Shown here piece by piece: positions 1 to 6,700 of a stretch of 16,444 nucleotides of DNA. This DNA comes from Rhodospirillaceae bacterium CCH5-H10 (GTDB lineage Bacteria > Pseudomonadota > Alphaproteobacteria > Reyranellales > Reyranellaceae): contig LSKJ01000722.1 of NCBI GenBank assembly GCA_001557035.1, forward strand, positions 1-16,444, written 5' to 3'. The notes beneath the pieces were generated by a model. That model ran no database searches. It was given only the letters and a program-made list of their open reading frames with translations, and had not been told where the DNA came from. A program made the position numbers and the translations under genes. Within the stretch, counting starts at the first letter, position 1, and each line of letters starts with the position of its first letter.

Positions 1-86
1 ACGAACATTCACGCGCCAGCTTGCCCAATACGCTCACAAGCTCTCAGGATGAGGTTTTGCTCGAAGAAGCGAAGTTTGGCGGATGC

Positions 87-965
87 CTACTTGAACTTAC
101 GTTCCTGCCACCACGGGAAGTAGGACGGCATGCCGTCACTGACCTTCATGGGGAAGCGTGCCGGGCGCTTTTCGAGGAAGGCGGTCACCCCCTCCTTCAC
201 GTCGTCCGACTTGCCGCGGGAGTAGATGCCCTTGGAATCGACCTTGTGGGCTTCCATCGGATGATCGGCGCCCAGCATCCTCCAGATCATCTGGCGATTG
301 AGCGCGACCGAGACCGGCGCGGTGTTGTCGGCGATCTCGCGGGCCAGCGCATAGGCCGCCGGCAACAGATCGTCGGCCTTGTGGATCGAGCGCACGAGGC
401 GGCCGTTCAGCGCCTCCTCGGCCGAGAAGACGCGGCCGGTCATCACCCACTCAAGCGCCTGCTGCGGCCCCACGAGGCGCGGCAGGAACCAGCTCGAGCA
501 GGCTTCCATGACAATGGCGCGGCGCGTGAACACGAAGCCGTAGCGCGCCGCTTCCGAGGCGAGGCGGATGTCCATGGCGAGCTGCATCGTGATGCCCACG
601 CCGACCGCCGGGCCGTTGCAGGCGGCAATGGTCGGCTTCAGCGATTCGTAGAGGCGCAGGGTGAACAGTCCACCGCCGTCGCGATGGCCGTCGAGGCCCG
701 GATCGACCGGCCCGCGATTCTCGGCGTTGAAGGTGTTGGCGCCGCCCGACAGGTCCGCGCCGGCGCAGAAGCCACGGCCGGCGCCGGTGAACACCACCGC
801 GCGCACGTCGTCGTCGCGGTCGGCCCGGTCCATCGCGTCGAGCAGCTCGGACAGCATCTTGCCGGTGAAGGCATTGAGCTTGTCGGGCCGGTTGAGCGTG
901 ATGGTGAGAATACCGTCCCTGGTCTCGTACTTGATCTGCTCGTAATCCACGGAACGCTCCCTCAC
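87..965 (-). CDS. Enoyl-CoA hydratase/isomerase (crotonase) family protein
   Basis: A 292-aa crotonase-fold protein, expected to hydrate or isomerise an acyl-CoA ester in the cytoplasm; the substrate cannot be read from sequence. The N-terminal strand ITLNRPDKLNAF (about 22-33), the first oxyanion-hole segment GFCAGADL (65-72) and the second glycine-rich segment NGPAVGVGITM (117-127) are all present. A glutamate at about 154, in MEACSSWFLPRLVG, sits where the PEACSSWFLP subfamily has a catalytic Glu. Length is typical. The start is GTG at 965, overlapping the TGA stop of the upstream carrier gene in a GTGA arrangement that suggests coupled translation; a second GTG five codons later (residue 6) is an alternative. 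It is the last gene of a minus-strand unit whose other members look like lipid-linked sugar genes, so its link to them may be only transcriptional. Family assignment is firm, specific reaction unknown. Confidence 0.9.
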   Translation of the reverse strand: MRERSVDYEQIKYETRDGILTITLNRPDKLNAFTGKMLSELLDAMDRADRDDDVRAVVFTGAGRGFCAGADLSGGANTFNAENRGPVDPGLDGHRDGGGLFTLRLYESLKPTIAACNGPAVGVGITMQLAMDIRLASEAARYGFVFTRRAIVMEACSSWFLPRLVGPQQALEWVMTGRVFSAEEALNGRLVRSIHKADDLLPAAYALAREIADNTAPVSVALNRQMIWRMLGADHPMEAHKVDSKGIYSRGKSDDVKEGVTAFLEKRPARFPMKVSDGMPSYFPWWQERKFK

Positions 966-1294
966 GCCTGGTTGATGAGAACGACGCCGCCCACGATCAG
1001 GGCGATGCCGCCGATCTGCTTGATGCCGAACGGCTCGCCGAAAAGGAAGTGCCCGAGCACTGCAACGATCGCATAGGAGAGCGACACGCTGGGAAAAGCG
1101 ACCGAGACCGGAATTTTACGAAGGGCGACGATGTAGAGGAAGGCGGCCGATCCGTAGAGCGCCAGCCCCATGATGGTTGAGGGGCGGAAGAGCTGGCTCA
1201 CGAAATCCGGCGCATCGGCGCCCGCCTTCAGGAGCATCTGCCCGCCAATGCCGGTCAGGATGCCGATCCCCAGCGCCACGTAGTAGATCATCAT
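962..1294 (-). CDS. Small four-helix SMR/EamA-type transporter (ArnE/ArnF-like)
   Basis: A 110-aa, very hydrophobic protein with four predicted membrane helices (about 2-20, 35-56, 63-83 and 89-107). The first helix ends in GGQMLLKAGAD, close to the pattern of ArnE/ArnF-type undecaprenyl-phosphate-aminoarabinose flippase subunits and other half-size EamA proteins. Length matches a single SMR-type subunit, so it would work as a dimer in the inner membrane. It sits 27 bp after an ArnC/GtrB-like glycosyltransferase and close to a GT-C-like membrane protein, so I infer that it flips a polyprenyl-phosphate sugar. The ATG at 1294 is followed at once by a second ATG, with a GGGGAG stretch upstream. 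A small drug/metabolite exporter is the alternative. Confidence 0.8.
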   Translation of the reverse strand: MMIYYVALGIGILTGIGGQMLLKAGADAPDFVSQLFRPSTIMGLALYGSAAFLYIVALRKIPVSVAFPSVSLSYAIVAVLGHFLFGEPFGIKQIGGIALIVGGVVLINQA

Positions 1295-1321
1295 CCCCCG
1301 TCTCTCCCCTATTGTCCGCCG

Positions 1322-2374
1322 TCAGCCCGGCCCGTGCGATGCCTCGCCGGGCGGCTCGCGATGCGGCTGACCGGCCGCCCGCGTATCGACCTTCGGCCGC
1401 TCGATGTCGAGCCCCCCCGGTCCGGGGCCACGCCGGAACACTTCGCGCACCAGGTATTGCGGCTTGCGATTGACGGCCAGGAACATGCTGCCGAGATATT
1501 CGCCGATCATGCCGATCACCAGCAGTTGCACACCCGCCAGCACGAGCACGGCGACCATGAGCGAGGCCCAGCCCTGGGGCGGCTTGTCGGAGATGATCGC
1601 CTCGATGATCGTGATGCCGGCGGCCAGCGCCCCCAGCGCACCGAAGACCAGGCCGAGAATGGTCGCACCGCGGAGCGGCATCACCGAGAAGTTGAGGAAC
1701 ATCGCGAGCCACAGGCGAAGCAGGCGGCGCAGCGTGTAGTTCGACCGCCCCTCGGCGCGCGGCAGGTGATTGACCTGCAGCCGGCTCACATTCTGGGTGA
1801 TCTGGAAAATGAGGCCGTCGACATAGGGAGACGGCCCCTCGTAGCTGGCCGTGACGCGCTCGACCAGGAACCTCGACATGCAGCGGAAGCTCGAAAGGTA
1901 AAGGCCGGGCGGCTTGTCGATCAGCTTGTCGGCGCACCAGTTGGTGAAGCGGCTGCCAAGATTGCGCCAGGCCGCGTGCTTCTTCTCCTCATAATAGGTG
2001 TAGACCGCGTCGTAGCTGCCGTCGCGGGCATGCTCGAACAGGCGGCGTACTTCCTCCGGCGGGTTCTGCAGGTCGTCGTCCATGGTGATCGCATAGGCGC
2101 CGCGCGCCCGCCCCAGACCGGCCATTACGGCATTGTGCTCGCCGAAATTGCGGCTGAGGCTCAGCACGATCACCGGCGCGCCGGGCTCGGCAGCCAGTTC
2201 CTTGCAGACGTCGAGGCTGTTGTCCGGACTGCCATCGACCACCAGCACGATTTCCAGCCCACCCTCGATCTCGAGCGCCCGCAGCGCGCCGACCAGATCG
2301 CCCACGGTGGCGGCGCCGTTGTAAACCGGGACCACGATCGAAAGCGCCGGCCCGGTTTCCGAGGTCTCAAGCAT
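1322..2374 (-). CDS. GT2 family polyprenyl-phosphate glycosyltransferase (ArnC/GtrB-like)
   Basis: A 350-aa family 2 glycosyltransferase with two C-terminal membrane helices, the layout of enzymes that load a sugar from a nucleotide donor onto undecaprenyl phosphate at the inner face of the inner membrane. Visible landmarks are SIVVPVYNG (12-20), VVDGSPDNS (45-53), SRNFGEHNAVMAG (74-86) and the metal-binding DDDLQNP (99-105). An ArnC-like RSNYTLRRLLRLW segment precedes the helices at about 232-262 and 272-295. A Pro/Gly-rich tail of roughly 40 residues after the last helix is longer than in ArnC and looks disordered. ATG at 2374 is preferred; a GTG immediately upstream (2377) is also possible. 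The start overlaps the end of the methyltransferase gene by 8-11 bp. Sugar unknown. Confidence 0.9.
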   Translation of the reverse strand: MLETSETGPALSIVVPVYNGAATVGDLVGALRALEIEGGLEIVLVVDGSPDNSLDVCKELAAEPGAPVIVLSLSRNFGEHNAVMAGLGRARGAYAITMDDDLQNPPEEVRRLFEHARDGSYDAVYTYYEEKKHAAWRNLGSRFTNWCADKLIDKPPGLYLSSFRCMSRFLVERVTASYEGPSPYVDGLIFQITQNVSRLQVNHLPRAEGRSNYTLRRLLRLWLAMFLNFSVMPLRGATILGLVFGALGALAAGITIIEAIISDKPPQGWASLMVAVLVLAGVQLLVIGMIGEYLGSMFLAVNRKPQYLVREVFRRGPGPGGLDIERPKVDTRAAGQPHREPPGEASHGPG

Positions 2375-3107
2375 CACGTACCGCCACGATCATGAGGGAA
2401 CCGCCGAACGGGAGGCTGAGCCCCGAACCGATGACGGCGCGCTCGAAGGCGAGCGCAGTCGAGAAGATGGTGTCGAGCCAGCGCGGATAGTCACGGACAT
2501 CGCTCTCGGCGTCGCCGCGCTCGACCAGCCGATGGAGGAGCATCAGGGGAAACAGGAGCGTGTTCCAGTAACTCGCGCGAAGAATTCGGAAGCCGGCAGC
2601 GGCGACCAGCGCGCGGGCCTCGCCACGCGTGAAGCGGCGGGCATTGTGGACGCGCCTGTCATGCGCCGACAGCATCCATGAATAGGCCGGAAGATTGAAG
2701 AGCGCGATCGCGCCGGGCCCAAGGCAGCGATGCGCCTCTTTCAGGGCACGCGCGGGGTCCACGTTGGCATGACAGAGCACGTCGAGCGAGACATAGGCCG
2801 CCAGCACTCCGTCGCGCAGCGGCATCTCGTTCACCGAGCCCGAGACGACCGGCCGGCCCGCCTTGGTCGCCGCCATGCCGGCCGCGACGGGATCGTATTC
2901 GAGACCGACGGTCGGCCGACCGGCGACCTCCGGCCCCATCACGTTCAGCATCCCGCCGGTCCCGCAGCCCGCATCGAGCACCGGCCCCGGGCCCCGGACG
3001 TTCGACAGCGCACGGGTGAGCTGGTCCACGACCAGCCGGCGCAGGCCGCGATACCACCACATGCGGTCCTCGACCGCATGCATCAGCTCGTACTCGGCCC
3101 GTTCCAT
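2367..3107 (-). CDS. Class I SAM-dependent methyltransferase
   Basis: From the ATG at 3107 this is 246 aa. The Rossmann methyltransferase motif I reads VLDAGCGTGG, followed by an acidic strand end in GLEYDP and a motif-II-like YVSLDVLCH. The opening EYELMHAVEDRMWWYRGLRR and the later HNARRFTRGEARAL plus SYWNTLLFPLMLLHRLVE are typical of methyltransferases found beside GT2 glycosyltransferases of the polyprenyl-sugar type. I infer a small-molecule, sugar or lipid acceptor. A TTG start at 3176 would add 23 highly charged residues (269 aa), but it would overlap the start of the divergent gene and the extension lacks family-like sequence; I prefer 3107. An SD-like GGGAG lies about 12 nt upstream of it. 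It is the first gene of the minus-strand unit and overlaps the glycosyltransferase gene. Confidence 0.85.
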   Translation of the reverse strand: MERAEYELMHAVEDRMWWYRGLRRLVVDQLTRALSNVRGPGPVLDAGCGTGGMLNVMGPEVAGRPTVGLEYDPVAAGMAATKAGRPVVSGSVNEMPLRDGVLAAYVSLDVLCHANVDPARALKEAHRCLGPGAIALFNLPAYSWMLSAHDRRVHNARRFTRGEARALVAAAGFRILRASYWNTLLFPLMLLHRLVERGDAESDVRDYPRWLDTIFSTALAFERAVIGSGLSLPFGGSLMIVAVRDA

Positions 3108-3147
3108 GACGCGATGCGTCTCCCAGGAAATCTCCTCTTCCCGTTCG

Positions 3148-3176
3148 CTTATGATATCTTCACCCCGCCTTGCCAA
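3148..3176 (-). promoter_or_regulatory. Possible sigma70-type promoter for the methyltransferase-led operon
   Basis: On the minus strand TTGGCA (3176-3171) is separated by 17 nt from CATAAG (3153-3148), four of six matches to TATAAT. Transcription would start near 3141, which leaves a short leader ahead of the ATG at 3107 and argues against the TTG start at 3176. Judged by eye only. Confidence 0.35.
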
Positions 3177-4753
3177 CCGTTCAGACCAAACCTCCGACGA
3201 TCCCGCCGCGTGTCGAGCGGCTCCTTCTCGTGCCGCTGTTCGCGCTGCCGATCCTCTGGCTCGCCGGCTATTTCTTCCCGCCCCTGAACCACGATGTCGC
3301 CGCCATCCTCGACGTGTCGACGCGCTGGATCGGCGGCGAGAAGCTCTTTGTCGAGGTGCTCGACGAGAACCTGCCGCTGACCTTCATCGTGCACGCGTTG
3401 CCGGTCCTGACGGCAAAGCTGCTGCCCGGAACAGTGACGTTCTGGTTCACGGCCTGGGTCGTGGCCGGAATCTTTGCCTCTTTCTGGGCATGCCGGCGGC
3501 TGATCCACCTCGTCCCCTCGGCCGACCACGCGCTTACCGAAGCGCTACTGCCGCCGGTCCTGCTGTTCCTGTTCACCGTGCTGCCCAACGAGCATTTCGG
3601 CCAGCGCGAGCACATCATGTTCGTGGCCTGCGCGCCCTACCTCGTGGCCTCGATGGCGCGGGCGGAGGGCGTGAACCCGTCGCGCCTCGCCTCCATCCTG
3701 GTCGGTCTCGTGGCCGGTGTCGCGCTGGCCATGAAGCCGCACTATCTCGCCATCCCGGCAGCGGTCGAGATCTACCTGCTGATCCGTCGTGGCTTGCGCC
3801 CCACGTTCACCGACCCGATCCCGTGGGCGATCGGCCTGCTGGCCGTGGCGCACCTGGCGATCATGTACCTGGTGTTCCCGGAGTTCGGACATTTCGTTCT
3901 GCCGCTCGCGGTCGAGGCCTACGCGCCGATCGGCGAATCCGGCTGGCGCGAGGTGCTGACCAGCAACGTGCTGGGCCCCACGCTGATCGCACTGGCGATC
4001 TTCGGGCTTCTGGCCATCGTCTTCACCAAGACCATCGCCGCGCGCGTGCTGGTCGTGTTCGGCATCGGTGCGGCCCTGTCGGCGATCGGCCAGGCCAAGG
4101 GCTGGCCCTATCACGTCCTGCCCGCTCTTTCGGTGGCGATCCTGCTGGCGGCCCTGACGGTTTCGCAGACCGTCGACCGGTACCTGCCGATCAGCCGCAG
4201 CGCCCACCGGCTGCCCGTGGCCGTTCTCTGCGCCACTTTCATGGTGCTGCTCTACTTCCAGGCGGCCCTCTACAATCCGCCCTTCTACAAGCAGCGCCAG
4301 TTCGAGGATTCGATCGGCGGCCGGCTGCAGCACATCATCGAACAGAACGCCCCCAACCGGACCTTCCTCGTCCTGTCGCCGGGCATCTACCCGTTCTGGC
4401 CGATGGTGAACTACCTCGGCGGCCGGATGACCACGCGCTTCCTCACGATGTGGGTGCTGCAGGGCGTCTACGCGACCTGCGACGACTTCCCCGCGCTCTA
4501 CAATCCGCCCGACACGATGGGCGATTCGGAGAAGTTCGTGTTCGATACGTTGAGCGAAGACTTCGCCCGCGAGCATCCCGACCTGCTGATCGTCGACCGC
4601 ATCGCCGGCGTGCCCCGCTGCCAGGGCAAGGAATTCGATTATCTCGACTACTTCATGCAGAACCGCATCTTCGCAGACGCTTTCGAGAACTACGAACACC
4701 TGATGGACTTCGACCGCTATCGCATCTACCGGCGGAAGAAGCTCAAAAAATAA
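3170..4753 (+). CDS. Multi-spanning membrane protein, GT-C-type glycosyltransferase-like
   Basis: A 527-aa integral membrane protein with about ten hydrophobic segments between residues 17 and 365 and a soluble C-terminal part of about 150 residues. After the first helix (17-36) comes a loop NHDVAAILD (40-48), then GGEKLFVEVLDENLP (55-69). This acidic, Asn/Pro-containing first extracytoplasmic loop is the hallmark of PMT/ArnT-like GT-C enzymes, which take sugar from a polyprenyl phosphate. That fits the divergent GT2 and ArnE-like genes. The acceptor is unknown and the GT-C assignment rests on topology plus this loop. The reading frame has a TGA at 3152-3154, so the gene must start after it; the only near candidate is TTG at 3170, with no SD. 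A TATGAT (3150-3155) just upstream could be a -10, giving an almost leaderless message. Confidence 0.8.
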   Translation: MPTVQTKPPTIPPRVERLLLVPLFALPILWLAGYFFPPLNHDVAAILDVSTRWIGGEKLFVEVLDENLPLTFIVHALPVLTAKLLPGTVTFWFTAWVVAGIFASFWACRRLIHLVPSADHALTEALLPPVLLFLFTVLPNEHFGQREHIMFVACAPYLVASMARAEGVNPSRLASILVGLVAGVALAMKPHYLAIPAAVEIYLLIRRGLRPTFTDPIPWAIGLLAVAHLAIMYLVFPEFGHFVLPLAVEAYAPIGESGWREVLTSNVLGPTLIALAIFGLLAIVFTKTIAARVLVVFGIGAALSAIGQAKGWPYHVLPALSVAILLAALTVSQTVDRYLPISRSAHRLPVAVLCATFMVLLYFQAALYNPPFYKQRQFEDSIGGRLQHIIEQNAPNRTFLVLSPGIYPFWPMVNYLGGRMTTRFLTMWVLQGVYATCDDFPALYNPPDTMGDSEKFVFDTLSEDFAREHPDLLIVDRIAGVPRCQGKEFDYLDYFMQNRIFADAFENYEHLMDFDRYRIYRRKKLKK

Positions 4754-4755
4754 AA

Positions 4756-4841
4756 GTCGTCCTGAGCGCAGCGAAGGACCTGACGGAACGACCAATGTAC
4801 TCCCTGGCGGGCGCGAGATCCTTCGCTTCGCTCAGGATGAC
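4756..4841. repeat. Imperfect inverted repeat with 26-bp arms (CCTGAGCG..AGCGAAGG type)
   Basis: The arm at 4756-4781 (GTCGTCCTGAGCGCAGCG followed by AAGGACCT) pairs with 4816-4841 in inverse orientation at 23 of 26 positions, around a 34-nt spacer. Similar CATCCTGAGCGAAGCGAAGG strings are known to me as recurrent intergenic elements in several GC-rich bacterial genomes. It begins three bases after the stop of the GT-C-like gene, so it may also act as a transcript-end hairpin. It codes for nothing that I can see. Confidence 0.7.
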
Positions 4842-4857
4842 AAGGAACCGCAGTCAT

Positions 4858-4929
4858 TGGAGCGCGCAACTCCAGTTGCGCTCAAACACCACCGCAAAGA
4901 CATGAGCGCAACTGGAGTTGCGCGCTCCA
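4858..4929. repeat. Perfect 27-bp inverted repeat with self-palindromic arms
   Basis: The 27 bases at 4858-4884 are exactly the reverse complement of 4903-4929, separated by 18 nt. Each arm itself contains GCGCAACT, two central bases, then AGTTGCGC, so it can also fold alone. The element lies in the gap between two convergent transcription units, ten bases beyond the stop of the hotdog gene at 4939. It could end transcription from both sides or be a member of a dispersed REP-like family. No poly-T run follows either arm. Confidence 0.8.
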
Positions 4930-4938
4930 TTGATACCT

Positions 4939-5409
4939 TCAGGCCTTCCACGGCGGCGACAGCGCCAGCGCACGCGCCGCCTCGGGGATCTTGTCCGGGT
5001 CAGGCACCTTGAAGACGCCGGACGCCACCAGGACGATCTCGCCGCCACACATCAGGTCGCAACTGCAGAAGCAGAAATTGACCGTGCGCCGGGCAATGCG
5101 CGCCTTGCCTTCGAGCCACTGGCCGAGCCTGGCGCCGCGCACGAATTCGCTGGTGAGCGAGATCGTGGGGTGCGGCCAGAACATGCCGGTCGAGAAGCCC
5201 GAACCGACGCCCATCACCATGTCGGCGACCGTGACCAGCAGGCCGCCATGCGCCCAGCCCATCGGATTGCCGTGCCGCTTCTCCAGCGGCAGCCCGATCC
5301 GGAGCCCATCCTCCTCCGCCTTGAACCAGAGCGGTCCCGCGAGCGAGATGAAGTCGTCGCGGACATCGAGCTTGCGGAAGCCTTCGGGCACCAGGGCGGA
5401 AGCGGTCAT
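4939..5409 (-). CDS. PaaI-type hotdog thioesterase family protein
   Basis: A 156-aa single-hotdog protein, expected to hydrolyse a thioester of coenzyme A or a related carrier. The signature HGNPMGWAHGGLLVTVADMVMG (positions 46-67) contains the HGG and D63 typical of the PaaI/YbaW side of the superfamily, followed by the central strand region around ISLTSEFVRGARLG (83-96). ATG at 5409 overlaps the TGA of the preceding gene (ATGA), so it is the last gene of a coupled four-gene unit. An unusual feature is a cluster of four cysteines, CFCSCDLMC (113-121), in a predicted beta strand; most relatives that I know lack it. A non-catalytic acyl-CoA-binding role cannot be excluded. Confidence 0.87.
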   Translation of the reverse strand: MTASALVPEGFRKLDVRDDFISLAGPLWFKAEEDGLRIGLPLEKRHGNPMGWAHGGLLVTVADMVMGVGSGFSTGMFWPHPTISLTSEFVRGARLGQWLEGKARIARRTVNFCFCSCDLMCGGEIVLVASGVFKVPDPDKIPEAARALALSPPWKA

Positions 5410-5849
5410 GGATCGAGCCCATCCTTCGAGGCGGCGAGGCGGTCGAGCATGGCGCGCACGACGGGATCGAACGGCGTGGCGCGGTGCGTCTCCTCGTTCA
5501 GCGACACCATGATCACCTTCTGGACGGCGGTGCAGTTGCCCTCGCCGTCGAACAGGCCCTGGCCGATGACGCACTTGCGGTCGAGCGCCTCGATGATGCG
5601 AACGCAGGCGACGGCGGTACCGGGATAGAACATTTGCCGCTTGAAGTCGGCCTCGATGCGGCCGATCACCAGCCGGAAGCGCGGCATGCCCGCCCGGACG
5701 ATGGCCCGCAGATAGGAGACGCGCGCATTCTCGAGCAGTTCGAGGAAGGCGCCGTTGTTGATGTGCCCGTTGGCGTCGACGTCGGCGAAGCGCAGGTTTT
5801 CGGTGGTCGAGAATCCGTAGATGCCGCGGTCGGCAAGATCGAACGCCAT
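5406..5849 (-). CDS. Acyl-CoA thioesterase, 4-hydroxybenzoyl-CoA thioesterase-like
   Basis: A 147-aa 4HBT-type hotdog protein. The N-terminal stretch LRFADVDANGHINNGAFLE (19-37) matches the DxDxxGHVNN motif in which the first Asp (D23 here) is the usual catalytic residue. It should release a free acid from an acyl-CoA; the chain or ring system is unknown. ATG at 5849 lies 5 bp after the stop of the VOC gene, with GGAG about 11 nt upstream, and the gene ends in an ATGA overlap with the following hotdog gene. The two hotdog proteins belong to different subfamilies, so this is not a recent tandem duplication. Confidence 0.88.
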   Translation of the reverse strand: MAFDLADRGIYGFSTTENLRFADVDANGHINNGAFLELLENARVSYLRAIVRAGMPRFRLVIGRIEADFKRQMFYPGTAVACVRIIEALDRKCVIGQGLFDGEGNCTAVQKVIMVSLNEETHRATPFDPVVRAMLDRLAASKDGLDP

Positions 5850-5854
5850 GAAGA

Positions 5855-6700
5855 CTAGAGCTCCGAGAATTCCAGGGTGAGATGCGCCGCTTCCGACGGC
5901 GGCACGACGAGCCGGCCCGAATCGGGCTTGAGGAAATTGACGCCGTTCTTCTTGAGGAGAGCCTCGCAGGCCGTGAGGTTCTCGACGCGGATCGTGAGCA
6001 GCGCCGGATGGTCGCCCGCCCGCACCGGCGTGATGCCGGGATAGCGCACGGCATAGTCCTTGGGAGTCATGTAGCGGATCGGCTGCGTGCCGGTGTCGAC
6101 CACCAGCCCGTCCCCCTCGCGCTTGACCGAGTCGGAGCCGAAATACTTCTCGAGCTCCGGAATCCACTTCGCCGGCTGCTCGGCGATCACCGTGACCCCG
6201 AGGATTCCGCGCGCGCCGTTGGGATGCGTCGCCCATTCCGGCCGATAGACGAATTCCGGCGTGAGGTGCTCGCAGACGAAGAAGCCGACCACCGGCATGT
6301 TCGTCTTGGGGATGCGGACGGTTCGGAACTTGGCCAGTTCCGTCTTGCCCGCCACCTCGACCGCACGGTCGAAGAACAGCGGCGCATCGGGGTTGAGGCC
6401 GGCGGCCTTGAACGCTTCGAACGCCACATCGGCGCCCTCGGTCGCCAGCGCCACGTTGGCGAGCCCGCCACCGTCTTTCAGCCATTCGCGCCGCTCGGCG
6501 TTGAACTCGGTGTCCTCGACGATGCCCAGGATCTCGAAATAGTCGGTGTCGAAGATCATCAGATGGTTGGCCGTGCCCAGCTTCTTGTGGAAGCCGCGCG
6601 GCTGGACCTGGAAGCCCAGCTTCCGGTAGGCCGCCTCGGCCGCGTCGATGCCATCGACCATGACCACCACGTGGTCGAGTCCCGTCACCGCACGCTTCAT
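5855..6700 (-). CDS. VOC superfamily, glyoxalase-like domain protein
   Basis: A 281-aa protein of the vicinal oxygen chelate superfamily, closest in appearance to the Glyoxalase_3 group. The first module opens with GLDHVVVMVDGIDAAEAAY (7-25), and candidate metal ligands are H10, H46 (in GTANHLMIF) and E56 (in DYFEILGI). The middle contains TPEFVYRPEWATHPNGA followed by a second ILGVTVIAE strand, the usual second half of this family. Enzymes of this fold bind a divalent metal and do isomerisation, ring cleavage or epimerisation; which one applies is not visible. ATG at 6700 has a strong GGAGG five bases upstream and overlaps the TGA of the MaoC gene (ATGA), so the two are probably translated together. 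Position in an acyl-CoA-type operon suggests a CoA-ester substrate. Confidence 0.87.
   Translation of the reverse strand: MKRAVTGLDHVVVMVDGIDAAEAAYRKLGFQVQPRGFHKKLGTANHLMIFDTDYFEILGIVEDTEFNAERREWLKDGGGLANVALATEGADVAFEAFKAAGLNPDAPLFFDRAVEVAGKTELAKFRTVRIPKTNMPVVGFFVCEHLTPEFVYRPEWATHPNGARGILGVTVIAEQPAKWIPELEKYFGSDSVKREGDGLVVDTGTQPIRYMTPKDYAVRYPGITPVRAGDHPALLTIRVENLTACEALLKKNGVNFLKPDSGRLVVPPSEAAHLTLEFSEL

Noticed and set aside
1..86. Possible fragment of the CCTGAGCG-type repeat near CTCAGGATGAG at the left edge
   Set aside because: Only about ten bases match; too short to separate from chance. Nothing else is recognisable in these 86 bp.
2863..4905. 680-codon open frame on the plus strand, offset from the GT-C-like gene
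   Set aside because: Arg/Pro/Ala-rich shadow of the real genes in high-GC DNA; no family motif, while the other frame gives a coherent membrane protein.
4756..4929. CRISPR-like array or attachment site
   Set aside because: Two unrelated inverted pairs, no direct repeats with regular spacers, and no integrase or cas gene.
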